NCBI GenBank assembly: GCA_016874095.1
Contig: VGVH01000002.1
Location: 1 to 36,430 of the forward strand
From: Gammaproteobacteria bacterium
Lineage (GTDB): Bacteria; Pseudomonadota; Gammaproteobacteria; Steroidobacterales; GCA-2729495
DNA: 36,430 nucleotides
Direction of reading: 5' to 3'
Positions 1 through 7,589 of this stretch are shown here, piece after piece. The position numbers and the translations under genes were made by a program. Each line of letters opens with the position of its first letter. Positions within the stretch are counted from its first letter, which is position 1. The notes under the pieces are model-generated. The model was given only the letters and a program-made list of their open reading frames with translations. It had not been told where the DNA came from and ran no database searches.

Positions 1-1218
1 GCGCCGCGCCGCGCACACGGCGGCTGGACCGACCGACGGCTCGCCACGCTCGCCGACCGCGCGCGCCGTGGCACACGCCTCGACGAAGCGGATGTTGTCA
101 CGCTCTTCTCCGCGCGCGGCGACGATGTCGAGCACCTCTGCACGGTCGCCGACGACATGCGCCGCGAAGTCGCGGGCGACACGGTGACCTACGTCGTCAA
201 CCGCAACATCAACTACACCAATCTCTGCACCTACGGCTGCCAGTTCTGCGCCTTTGCCAAGGGCAAGGCGGACGAAGACCTGCGCGGCGCGCCCTACGTG
301 CTCGAATACGCCGAGATCGCGCGGCGCGCCGAAGAGGCCTGGGCGCGCGGCGCGACCGAGGTCTGCCTGCAGGGCGGCATCCACCCGGCCTTCACCGGCC
401 AGACCTATCTCGACGTACTGCGCACCGTGAAGGAAGCGGTGCCCGGCATGCACGTGCACGCGTTCTCGCCGCTCGAAGTGACGCAGGGTGCGCGCACGCT
501 CGGCATCACGCTCGAAGCGTTCCTGCGGCAATTGAAGGACGCGGGTCTCGGCAGCCTGCCCGGTACCGCCGCCGAGATCCTCGACGACGAGGTGCGTCGC
601 GTGCTCTGCCCCGACAAGGTGAACACCCTGCAGTGGCTGAACGCCGTCGGCACCGCGCATCGCGTGGGCCTGCCGACGACGGCCACGATCATGTTCGGCC
701 ACCTCGAAGCGCCGCGGCACCAGGCGCGGCACCTGCTCGCGATCCGCGACCTGCAGCAGCAGACCGGCGGCTTCACCGAGTTCGTGCCGCTGCCGTTCGT
801 GCACATGGAGGCGCCGCTCTACCGCCGCGGCAAGGCGCGGCCCGGCCCCACCTGGCGCGAGGCGCGGCTGATGCACGCCGTCGCGCGCCTCGTGCTGTAC
901 CCCTTGTTCCGCAACCTGCAGGTGTCCTGGACCAAGCTCGGCACGGCGGGCGCGCTCGCCTGCCTCCAGTCGGGCGCCAACGATCTCGGCGGCACGCTGA
1001 TGAACGAATCGATCTCGCGAGCCGCCGGTGCGGGCCACGGCCAGGAGCTGCCGCCCGAGCGCATGGACGAGCTGATCACCGGCGCGGGCCGCATCGCCCG
1101 CCACCGCACGACACTCTATCGCGAAGCGCCTGCCGGTCGCATCGACGCCTCCTACGGCGCGGCGCCGCTCGCTGCGATGGCATTCCGCTCCGCGCGCGAT
1201 TACAAAGCCGCTTCCTGA
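1..1218 (+). CDS. cofH: FO synthase, CofH domain (5'-truncated by window; possibly FbiC fusion)
   Basis: Radical SAM enzyme of coenzyme F420 biosynthesis. With CofG it joins a tyrosine-derived 4-hydroxybenzyl group to the diaminouracil precursor and closes the deazaflavin ring to make FO. The reading frame is open from base 1, so the start lies outside the window; an internal ATG at 157 leaves 353 residues. The 4Fe-4S/SAM motif CTYGCQFC (C-x3-C-x2-C) is at about 226-249. Family stretches follow, including EVCLQGGIHP, GTAAEILDDEVR, GGFTEFVPLPFVH and SGANDLGGTLMNE. The sequence before the motif (LDEADVVTLFSARG and preceding residues) resembles the linker joining CofG to CofH in fused FbiC proteins, so a fusion is possible; the upstream sequence would decide. 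The three LLM-class oxidoreductase genes downstream on the opposite strand belong to a superfamily rich in F420 users. Identity is confident; fused or separate is open. Confidence 0.9.
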   Translation, partial: APRRAHGGWTDRRLATLADRARRGTRLDEADVVTLFSARGDDVEHLCTVADDMRREVAGDTVTYVVNRNINYTNLCTYGCQFCAFAKGKADEDLRGAPYVLEYAEIARRAEEAWARGATEVCLQGGIHPAFTGQTYLDVLRTVKEAVPGMHVHAFSPLEVTQGARTLGITLEAFLRQLKDAGLGSLPGTAAEILDDEVRRVLCPDKVNTLQWLNAVGTAHRVGLPTTATIMFGHLEAPRHQARHLLAIRDLQQQTGGFTEFVPLPFVHMEAPLYRRGKARPGPTWREARLMHAVARLVLYPLFRNLQVSWTKLGTAGALACLQSGANDLGGTLMNESISRAAGAGHGQELPPERMDELITGAGRIARHRTTLYREAPAGRIDASYGAAPLAAMAFRSARDYKAAS

Positions 1219-1225
1219 TTCCTGA

Positions 1226-1423
1226 ATGGACCCATCGATTAACACGCCGAAACGCCAGCCAGCCCCCGAGCCGCATGTGCACGGCCCGGACTGCGATCAC
1301 GACCACGATCACCACCATCACGTCGCGCAGGAACCCTACCGCCGCGACAAGCCAAAGCTCGGCCGCAACGACCCCTGCCATTGCGGCAGCGGCAAGAAGT
1401 TCAAGAAGTGCCACAGTTATTAA
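1226..1423 (+). CDS. His-rich SEC-C motif mini-protein
   Basis: A 65-residue protein starting 7 nt after the FO synthase stop. Its C-terminal end, [19 protein letters not shown], is a SEC-C zinc-binding motif like the tail of SecA, with ligand pattern C-x-C and C-H. Residues 17-32 form a His/Asp/Cys-rich stretch ([16 protein letters not shown]) that could bind extra metal. Stand-alone SEC-C proteins are common and generally uncharacterised; the motif in SecA binds zinc and contacts SecB or the ribosome. It sits between cofH and arfB in the same direction with very small gaps, so co-transcription is likely. No function beyond metal binding can be claimed. Confidence 0.8.
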   Translation: MDPSINTPKRQPAPEPHVHGPDCDHDHDHHHHVAQEPYRRDKPKLGRNDPCHCGSGKKFKKCHSY

Positions 1424-1444
1424 GGGGACAGTGACCCTGACTCC

Positions 1445-1855
1445 ATGAAGATCACCGCGTCGCTAGAGATTCCGGACGGCGAGATCGAGATCACCGCCGT
1501 CCGCTCCCAGGGCGCCGGCGGCCAGAACGTCAACAAGGTCGCCACCGCGATCCACCTGCGCTTCGACGTGCGCGCCTCCTCGCTGCCCGATGAACTGAAG
1601 GAACGCATCCTCGCGCTCCGCGACCGGCGCATCACGGCCGACGGCGTCGTCGTCATCAAGGCGCAGGCGCACCGCACCCAGGAGCAGAACCGCGCGGCGT
1701 CGCTCGAGCGGCTGGCGGAACTGATCGCGCCGGCGCTGGTGCGCCGCAAGACGCGCAAGGCCACGAAGCCGACGCGGGCGTCGAAAGAGAAGCGGCTGGA
1801 TACGAAAAGGCGGAAATCGCAAACCAAGGCCTTGCGACGCACGACCTTCGAGTAA
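1445..1855 (+). CDS. arfB: Alternative ribosome-rescue factor ArfB (YaeJ-like peptidyl-tRNA hydrolase)
   Basis: A 136-residue class-I release-factor-like protein. The GGQ motif that hydrolyses peptidyl-tRNA is at residues 25-27 within RSQGAGGQNVNK, and there is no codon-recognition domain. The C-terminal tail from about residue 105 is rich in Lys/Arg (RRKTRKATKPTRASKEKR), as in ArfB/ICT1, where the tail enters the empty mRNA channel of stalled ribosomes. Length agrees with E. coli ArfB (about 140 residues). It starts 21 nt after the SEC-C gene and ends the plus-strand run. It faces the LLM operon convergently, with an 80-nt gap holding a G-rich repeat. Confidence 0.92.
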   Translation: MKITASLEIPDGEIEITAVRSQGAGGQNVNKVATAIHLRFDVRASSLPDELKERILALRDRRITADGVVVIKAQAHRTQEQNRAASLERLAELIAPALVRRKTRKATKPTRASKEKRLDTKRRKSQTKALRRTTFE

Positions 1856-1870
1856 CCGCACGTCTTGACC

Positions 1871-1900
1871 GGGAACGGGGGAACGGGGAACGGTGCCGGG
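1871..1900 (+). repeat. G-rich GGGAAC tandem repeat, potential G-quadruplex
   Basis: Between the convergent ends of arfB and the LLM operon lie three near-tandem copies of GGGGAAC and a further G run. G tracts at 1871-1873, 1877-1881, 1885-1888 and 1898-1900 are separated by 3, 3 and 9 nt, which fits the usual four-tract G-quadruplex rule on the plus strand. No conventional hairpin-plus-T-run terminator was seen in this gap. A role in ending transcription is only a guess. Confidence 0.4.
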
Positions 1901-1935
1901 TCGCAGCTTCGCAGCTTTCGTTACGGGCGCAGGTG

Positions 1936-2943
1936 CTACAGCAGCTGCGACAGGTGCTCGCTGATAAGGCGAATGGACGCGTCCGGCCGCGCATAAAGCC
2001 GCAGCGCCACGCCCCCCAGGCCGGCAGCACCCAGCGCTCGGAGCTTTTCCGCTATCCGCTCGATATCCCGGGGCGTGCCGCACAGCGTGACGTGATCGAC
2101 CAGCGCATCGAGCACGCTGTCGCGCACACCCTCGACTTTGTCGCTGCCCGTGACGAACGCACGGGCAAACGCGGGACGACTCGCCATCACCAGATCGACA
2201 TCGGCAGGGTCGAGGAACTCCGCGAGCAGCCACGGGCGGAAAATGCCGCGCAGGAGCAGCCAGCGCTTTGCTTCAGCACGCGCTTCGGCGAGATCGTCGT
2301 ACACGTGCCACGCGGTGAAAACGCTCGTCCAGAACGCCGGCCGTGTCTTGCGCCGGGCGGCGAGCGCGGTGTCGAGCGCGGCAATGACCGACCGTGCCGG
2401 TCCGGGCGGCACGTCGCTCATCATGATGCCGTCGCTCGCCTGCGCGGCCATGCGCAACATCTGCTCCTGACCGGCTCCCGCATATACCGGCGGCTGCGGC
2501 GCCTCGAGCCAGCCGAAGCGGCAGTTGCGCACCTTGTAAAGCTCGCCCTCGTGGTTCACGGGCGCGCCGGTCTTCGCGGCCTGGATGATCTCGATGCACT
2601 CGCGTACCGCGCGCACCCGGCGTGCTGGCTTGATGCCGAGCGCTTCGAGCGCCTCCCCGCCCCCACCGACGACGAGCCGCGCGCGACCGCCGGCGATCTC
2701 GTTCAGCGTCAGGAACGCTGCGGCGATCTTCAGCGGATGAGTATCGAAAGGGTTCACGGCGATCGGGCCGAGCGCGATGCGCCGGGTGGCCTGCGCCGCG
2801 AGCGTGAGATTGGCGTACGGATCGCGCGAGTCGTTCAGGCTCGACACCCAGATGCCGCCGAGGCCCTGCGCTTCGGCGAGCACGGCGAGCTCGGCGAGCG
2901 CCTGCGGCTTTGCGCGGGTATCTAGGATGGCGTCGATCTGCAT
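1936..2943 (-). CDS. LLM class flavin/F420-dependent oxidoreductase
   Basis: A 335-residue TIM-barrel oxidoreductase of the luciferase-like monooxygenase superfamily. Visible family features are the N-terminal MQIDAILDTR strand, the segment GPIAVNPFDTHPLKIAAAF, the glycine-rich VVGGGGEALEALG, and YEGELY-like NHEGELYKV. These proteins bind FMN or F420 and carry out oxidations or reductions on varied substrates; the substrate cannot be read here. The start was chosen at 2943 because MQIDAIL matches family N-termini and lies 8 nt after the upstream gene; a longer open frame upstream overlaps that gene. It is the last gene of a five-gene minus-strand operon. It resembles the LLM gene at 23838 more than its two neighbours. 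Confidence 0.85.
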   Translation of the reverse strand: MQIDAILDTRAKPQALAELAVLAEAQGLGGIWVSSLNDSRDPYANLTLAAQATRRIALGPIAVNPFDTHPLKIAAAFLTLNEIAGGRARLVVGGGGEALEALGIKPARRVRAVRECIEIIQAAKTGAPVNHEGELYKVRNCRFGWLEAPQPPVYAGAGQEQMLRMAAQASDGIMMSDVPPGPARSVIAALDTALAARRKTRPAFWTSVFTAWHVYDDLAEARAEAKRWLLLRGIFRPWLLAEFLDPADVDLVMASRPAFARAFVTGSDKVEGVRDSVLDALVDHVTLCGTPRDIERIAEKLRALGAAGLGGVALRLYARPDASIRLISEHLSQLL

Positions 2944-2951
2944 GGCCGGCC

Positions 2952-3914
2952 TCAGGCGAGCGCGCGTACAGCAGGGATGACCTCGGTCGCCAGCGCTTCG
3001 ATCTGCTCCTCGAAATCCCAGAGCGGATTCAGGATGATCTGGTTCGCGCCGGTCTTCACGACCTCGGCGAGCCCGGCAGCCACCTGCGCGGGCGAGCCCC
3101 AGTAGCAGATGTCGGCGACGAAGTTCGGGCTGCGCTGAATCTGCCAGGGGTAGCGGGCGCCGAAGAACTCGTCGAGGCCGCGCTTGGCACGCGCCGCGTC
3201 GCTGTCGATCGCGAGATAGACGCGCTTCGACACCGGCAGTGTCGCGGGATCCCGCCCCTCCTCGTCGCAGAACCGGCGAATCTGCCGGAGGAAACCTGCG
3301 AAATCCCGGGTCGAGTTCGGCCCCGCACAGGCATACCAGTCGCCGTGGCGCACGGCGCGACGCAACGCATCCGGGTGCTGGCCACCGAACCACAATGGCA
3401 CATACGGCTTTTGCAGCGGTTTCGGCTCGAGGTGCACGTCCTTCAGTTGATAGTGCCGGCCGGCGAAGTCGGTGGCGGTCTTCGTCCACAGCAACTTCAT
3501 GATCGCCACACCCTCGTTCAAGCGCCCGACGGCTACGCGATTATCGACCGAGTAGGTGGCGAAGAAGCCGGGTGCCATGACGTGGCCGAGCCCGATGCCG
3601 AGATCGATGCGCCCGCCGCTCAGGTTATCGAGGGTGCTGACGATCTTCGCGACATGCACCGGGTGGCGGATCGGGAACACCAGCACGGAGACGCCGAGCC
3701 GGACCCGCTCGGTGAGTGCAGCAGCGTAGGACATGAGTGTCAGCGACTCGTGCAGCGGCACGTCGCCCGCTACCTGGTCCTGCACCCAGGCGCTCGCGTA
3801 ACCGAGCCGCTCGCCGAGCGCGAGACAGCGGCGCACCAGCGCCATGTCGGGCTTGCCGTCCAGGAACACCTGCGGAATCGGGAAACCGAATTCGATCGTG
3901 CGGGATCCGGTCAC
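2952..3914 (-). CDS. LLM class F420-dependent oxidoreductase (Rv2161c-like type)
   Basis: A 320-residue luciferase-like oxidoreductase. The motif LGVSVLVFPIRHPVHVAKIV followed by STLDNLSGGRIDLGIGLG is typical of the subgroup annotated as probable F420-dependent (TIGR03619 type), and LWFGGQHPDALRRAVRHGD supports it. Actinobacterial members of the subgroup are predicted, and some shown, to use F420, so the nearby FO synthase gene makes F420 a plausible cofactor. The start codon overlaps the stop of the upstream LLM gene by 4 nt (3911-3914), a sign of translational coupling. The substrate is unknown. Confidence 0.88.
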   Translation of the reverse strand: MTGSRTIEFGFPIPQVFLDGKPDMALVRRCLALGERLGYASAWVQDQVAGDVPLHESLTLMSYAAALTERVRLGVSVLVFPIRHPVHVAKIVSTLDNLSGGRIDLGIGLGHVMAPGFFATYSVDNRVAVGRLNEGVAIMKLLWTKTATDFAGRHYQLKDVHLEPKPLQKPYVPLWFGGQHPDALRRAVRHGDWYACAGPNSTRDFAGFLRQIRRFCDEEGRDPATLPVSKRVYLAIDSDAARAKRGLDEFFGARYPWQIQRSPNFVADICYWGSPAQVAAGLAEVVKTGANQIILNPLWDFEEQIEALATEVIPAVRALA

Positions 3915-4951
3915 AGGAGCTCCGTCGCGAGCAACTCGAGGGCCGCGACCGATGTTCCGCCAAGGAGCATGGAATTGACTCGGCCAGCGCGCGCGGCATC
4001 GCGCCAGCGTGACAGGCGCTCGCGGATGCGCGCGGCAGGCCCGACCAGCGCGATGTCGTCGATGAGCGCCTCCGGCACGGCGGCAGCCGCGGCAGCCTTG
4101 TTGCCGGCGAGGTAGTGATCCTGGATGTTGGCTGCCGCGGCCGCATACCCCATGCGCACGGTGTAGTCGTGGTAGAAATTCCGTCCGCGCGGACCCATGC
4201 CGCCGATGTAGAGCGCGAGATGCGCACGCACCGGCGCCTGCGCGCGGGCAAGGTCGTCGTCGAGGGAAACCGGCACGAACGGGGCGACATCGAAGGCCTG
4301 GCGCGCCGCGGGCACGGCGCGCTTCGCCATTCCGGCGGCCACGTGCGACTCGACGAGGTCGGGGCGATCGGGATTCATCCAGATCGGAAACACGCCGTCG
4401 GCGACCTCTGCTGCGCAGGCGAGCCCTTTTGGCGTGATCGCAGCGGTATAGATGGGCAGTGCCGGGTCGGCGTGCAGTATCCCCTTCATCGGTACGCCAA
4501 GACCGCTCGAGCCTTCACCGTCCCAGGGAATGCGGTAATGCCTGCCTTTGTGTTCGAGTGGCGCGCGGCGCGCTGCGATCTGGCGCACGATGTCGATGTA
4601 CTCGCGGGTGCGCGCGAGAGGCTGGCCGTAGGGTACGCCGTACCATCCCTCCACCACACGTGGCCCCGACGGACCGATGCCGAGGATGAATCGCCCGCCC
4701 GAGAGCAGGTTCAGAGTCATCGCCGTCATCGCGGCACAGGTTGGCGTGCGCGCCGGCATCTGCATGATGGCCGTGCCAACGCGGATGCGCCGCGTCCGCG
4801 CGAGTATCCAGGCCGCCGTGGAAACCGCGTCGGCGCCGTAGGCTTCCGAGGTCCAGACCGAGTCGAAGCCCATGCTCTCGACAGCTGCTATTTCTGCAAG
4901 GGGCAACTCGAGCTGCGCCGTGCCATAGCCCGCGACATAGCCGAGTTTCAT
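3911..4951 (-). CDS. LLM class F420-dependent oxidoreductase (Rv3520c-like type)
   Basis: A 346-residue luciferase-like oxidoreductase. The N-terminus MKLGYVAGYG, the segment GFDSVWTSEAYG, and LGIGPSGPRVVEGWYG followed by VPYGQPLARTREY match the subgroup generally annotated as F420-dependent (TIGR03559 type). I chose the ATG at 4951, which gives the family N-terminus. A TTG at 4969 would add six residues, overlap the previous stop, and has a GGGAG just upstream, so it cannot be excluded. It is the third gene of the operon, 14 nt after the coiled-coil gene and overlapping the next LLM gene by 4 nt. Three consecutive divergent LLM paralogues suggest successive steps on one compound class, which is inference. 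Confidence 0.88.
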   Translation of the reverse strand: MKLGYVAGYGTAQLELPLAEIAAVESMGFDSVWTSEAYGADAVSTAAWILARTRRIRVGTAIMQMPARTPTCAAMTAMTLNLLSGGRFILGIGPSGPRVVEGWYGVPYGQPLARTREYIDIVRQIAARRAPLEHKGRHYRIPWDGEGSSGLGVPMKGILHADPALPIYTAAITPKGLACAAEVADGVFPIWMNPDRPDLVESHVAAGMAKRAVPAARQAFDVAPFVPVSLDDDLARAQAPVRAHLALYIGGMGPRGRNFYHDYTVRMGYAAAAANIQDHYLAGNKAAAAAAVPEALIDDIALVGPAARIRERLSRWRDAARAGRVNSMLLGGTSVAALELLATELL

Positions 4952-4965
4952 GCTGGCCTGCGCGC

Positions 4966-5532
4966 TCAACGCTCCCGGGCGTCGCCCACCGGCAGGCGGG
5001 TCAGCCTCGGTGGCGAACCGGCAACCACTTCGGATTCGAGAGCCTCGATACGATCAGTCAGCTCGGCGCGTTCGGCCGCGAGCTTCTGCACCTGCTCGAG
5101 CACCGCGTCGGAGCCGGCCCGCACGACACTGAGCTCGGTCTCCGCGTCCTTGACGCGGACGCTGGCCCGGATCGTCTCTTCGGCGCGATCGGCCAGCTCC
5201 TGCCGCAAGCTCTGGGTCTTGCCGCACTCCTCGGTCAGATGGCCCCGTAGCCTGTCGATTTCATCGTCACGCTGGCCGATGCCGGAGTTCGCAGCGCTGA
5301 GATCGCGGCGCAGGCTCTCGAGCGTCTCGCGCTCGTGCTCCAGGACCAGCTCGACCTCCGAGGCCTTGCGCTGCACGACGCGCAATTCCGCCTCGAGCCC
5401 GCGGATCCGCTGGTCGGTCGCGGCGGCGGACCTCCCGCTCCGCGAAAATCCCTTGCCGAAGCGGCCCAGCACCCAGACGCCGACGACGCCGATCAGCGCG
5501 AGGACGAGGATGATTTCCTGGATCGTCGGCAT
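4966..5532 (-). CDS. Membrane-anchored coiled-coil protein, unknown function
   Basis: A 188-residue protein not assigned to a family. Residues 1-22 form one transmembrane helix (IILVLALIGVVGVWVLG); the rest from about residue 45 to 175 is nearly all heptad-like, charged helix (LEAELRVVQRKASEVELVLE and similar), so a long coiled coil facing the cytoplasm is likely. The start is placed at ATG 5532 because a GAGG lies about 9 nt upstream; a GTG at 5541 would add three residues. It lies 11 nt after the PQQ dehydrogenase stop and 14 nt before the first LLM gene, so it is probably in the same transcript. A scaffold or anchor role is possible but not shown. Confidence 0.65.
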   Translation of the reverse strand: MPTIQEIILVLALIGVVGVWVLGRFGKGFSRSGRSAAATDQRIRGLEAELRVVQRKASEVELVLEHERETLESLRRDLSAANSGIGQRDDEIDRLRGHLTEECGKTQSLRQELADRAEETIRASVRVKDAETELSVVRAGSDAVLEQVQKLAAERAELTDRIEALESEVVAGSPPRLTRLPVGDARER

Positions 5533-5543
5533 AGGGTCCACCC

Positions 5544-7517
5544 TCAGCGCCTGACGGCTTCCGCCGGCAGCGCGAAAGCCAGCAGGTAATCATCGATGCC
5601 CTTGAAGTCGTACCAGCTGTGCCCGCCGGCGGCGAAGACGATGTACTGGCGGCCGTTCAATTCGTAGGTCATCGGCGTCGCCTGGGCCGAGGTCGGGGTG
5701 CGGTACTCCCACACCTGCTCGCCGGTCTCGACGTCGTACGCGCGCACGCGCGCATCGCCAGTGGCGCCGATGAAGACGAGTCCGCCCGCAGTGATGATCG
5801 GCCCGCCGGCCGAGGGTGTGCCGAACTTGAGCGGTATCGGGATCGGCATCAGCCGGTCGAGCACGCCGAACGGCACCTTCCACTTGATCTCGCCCTCGGC
5901 CATGTCGATGCCGACGAGCAGGTTCCAGGGCGGTGCGGTACACGGCGTGAACGAACGCGACATGAGCGGCCCCTGCTGCACGCCCCAGGGCGTGTCGCCA
6001 AGGTAGCCCGGCTTCTGCATCGGCGCGCCGGCTTCGGGCCTCTTCGCGTACTCGGGATCGACCTGGTCGCGTGGCAGGAGCTTCACGTAGTAGGGAATCT
6101 GCGCAACCGGCGTGACCAGGATGTTGCGCTGCGGGTCGAAGGCCCCGCCGCCCCAGTTCGAGCCCCCGCCCACCTGCGGGTACATGATCGTGCCCTTCTT
6201 CGACATCGGCTCGTAGTGGCTGCCGTGGCGCATGCTCTTGATGAGATCGCGGCAGTAGTTTCTGTCGAACGGCGTGAAGCCCCAGGCGTCGTCCGGTGTG
6301 ATCGTATTCCTCACCAGCACCGGCGGCTTCAGGGGAAACGGCTGCGTCGGAGAGAGCTGCTCTCCCTCGATGTCCGTGTCGGTCGGCACCGGCCGCTCCT
6401 CGATCGGGAACAGCGGCTCGCCGGTCTCGCGATTGAAGGAGAAGAGCATCCCGGTCTTCACGAGCTGAAACAGCGCGGGAATCGTCTCGCCGTCCTTGCG
6501 CATGTCGACGGCGATGGGCGGCGATCCGACATCGCGATCCCAGACGTCGTGGTGCAGGGTCTGGAAGCCCCACACGAACTCACCGGTCGAACCGCGCAGC
6601 GCAACAATGGAGTTTGCCCATTTGTTGTCGCCGGGCCGGTGCACGCCGTAGTAATTCGCGGCCGGAGCGGCAGTCGGGATGAAGACCAGGTCGCGTTCGT
6701 TGTCGACCGACATCGGCGTCCAGTTGTTGGCGCCGCCGACGCCGCGCGGTGTCGGCTCGATGCCGTCCGCGGCCTCGCGCACCAGCGGATCCCAGTACCA
6801 CTTCATCGCGCCGGTACGCGCGTCGAATCCGCGTATGGCGCCGTTTACCGATTTCTCGCTGCGGAACTTGTTCGACGTCGTGCTGACGACCACCACGTCC
6901 CTCACGACGGCAGCGGGACTGAGGAGCTGCGTACCCTGCGTACCGACCGCCGGCTTCAGAGCTTCGATCAGCGGGTCGAGGTCCACCATGCCGCCGGCGC
7001 CGAAGTCGCGACAGACGGCACCGCTGCGGGCGTCGATGGCAAAGAGCCGCTTGTCCGCGGTCGGCATGTACAGGCGGAACTCGCAAGCCGAGCCCGCGGC
7101 GGCTGCCCGATCCTGCCACCAGGCCACCCCCTTGCACTTGAAGCGCCCGGCATAGGGTGTCTTGTCGATGTCAGGATCCCAGCGCCAGCGTTCCTTCCCC
7201 GTCTCCGGGTCGACCGCGATGATCGTGTTGAACGGATCGCAGACCACCAGATGCCCGCCGGCGGCAGCCGGCAGCAGGATCGGCGTGGCCTGGAAGTCGA
7301 TGATGGATTTCAGCGTCGGGTTGTTCTTCACCGCGCCGGTGCGGTACGTCCAGGCGATCTCCAGCTGACCGACGTTGCTGCGATTCACCTGGCCAAGCGT
7401 GGAGTAGCGGCTGCCACCCGGATCTCCGCCGTAGTAAGCCCAGCCGTCGGCTGCTGCAGACACAGGCAGCAGGAGCGACAGAACTGCCCCCAACATAATG
7501 AGTTGCCGCCTGATCAT
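5544..7517 (-). CDS. PQQ-dependent dehydrogenase (quinoprotein, exported)
   Basis: A 657-residue quinoprotein with an N-terminal signal peptide (IMLGAVLSLLLPVSAAADG) and a beta-propeller of repeated W motifs, such as AVDPETGKERWRWD and YDVETGEQVWEYRTPT. The sequence HHDVWD at residues 322-327 corresponds to the catalytic Asp region of membrane glucose dehydrogenase-type enzymes. There is no haem c motif (CxxCH) and no five-helix membrane anchor, so it is a soluble periplasmic form passing electrons to an unseen acceptor. The substrate is an alcohol or sugar, not determinable here. It heads the five-gene operon with the coiled-coil and three LLM genes and is divergent from the hydrolase gene at 7590. 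A much longer open frame upstream is not real coding, because the signal peptide fixes the start. Confidence 0.88.
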   Translation of the reverse strand: MIRRQLIMLGAVLSLLLPVSAAADGWAYYGGDPGGSRYSTLGQVNRSNVGQLEIAWTYRTGAVKNNPTLKSIIDFQATPILLPAAAGGHLVVCDPFNTIIAVDPETGKERWRWDPDIDKTPYAGRFKCKGVAWWQDRAAAAGSACEFRLYMPTADKRLFAIDARSGAVCRDFGAGGMVDLDPLIEALKPAVGTQGTQLLSPAAVVRDVVVVSTTSNKFRSEKSVNGAIRGFDARTGAMKWYWDPLVREAADGIEPTPRGVGGANNWTPMSVDNERDLVFIPTAAPAANYYGVHRPGDNKWANSIVALRGSTGEFVWGFQTLHHDVWDRDVGSPPIAVDMRKDGETIPALFQLVKTGMLFSFNRETGEPLFPIEERPVPTDTDIEGEQLSPTQPFPLKPPVLVRNTITPDDAWGFTPFDRNYCRDLIKSMRHGSHYEPMSKKGTIMYPQVGGGSNWGGGAFDPQRNILVTPVAQIPYYVKLLPRDQVDPEYAKRPEAGAPMQKPGYLGDTPWGVQQGPLMSRSFTPCTAPPWNLLVGIDMAEGEIKWKVPFGVLDRLMPIPIPLKFGTPSAGGPIITAGGLVFIGATGDARVRAYDVETGEQVWEYRTPTSAQATPMTYELNGRQYIVFAAGGHSWYDFKGIDDYLLAFALPAEAVRR

Positions 7518-7589
7518 GCAGGGCGAAGTGTACCGGAACCCCGGCCGACGGGACCGACCTGCCGCAGCCAGCATGTAGACTCGCCGCCC

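Noticed and set aside
1425-1445. GGGGACAGTGACCCTGACTCC just before arfB, resembling REP-type sequences seen near RAYT transposases
   Set aside because: Only one clear copy in the window and no flanking partner repeat; a partial likeness at 10156 lies in remnant coding sequence. Not enough to call a repeat.
5619-7589. Plus-strand open frame joined to the hydrolase gene
   Set aside because: It is the complement of the PQQ dehydrogenase with no recognisable domain; homology starts at 7590.
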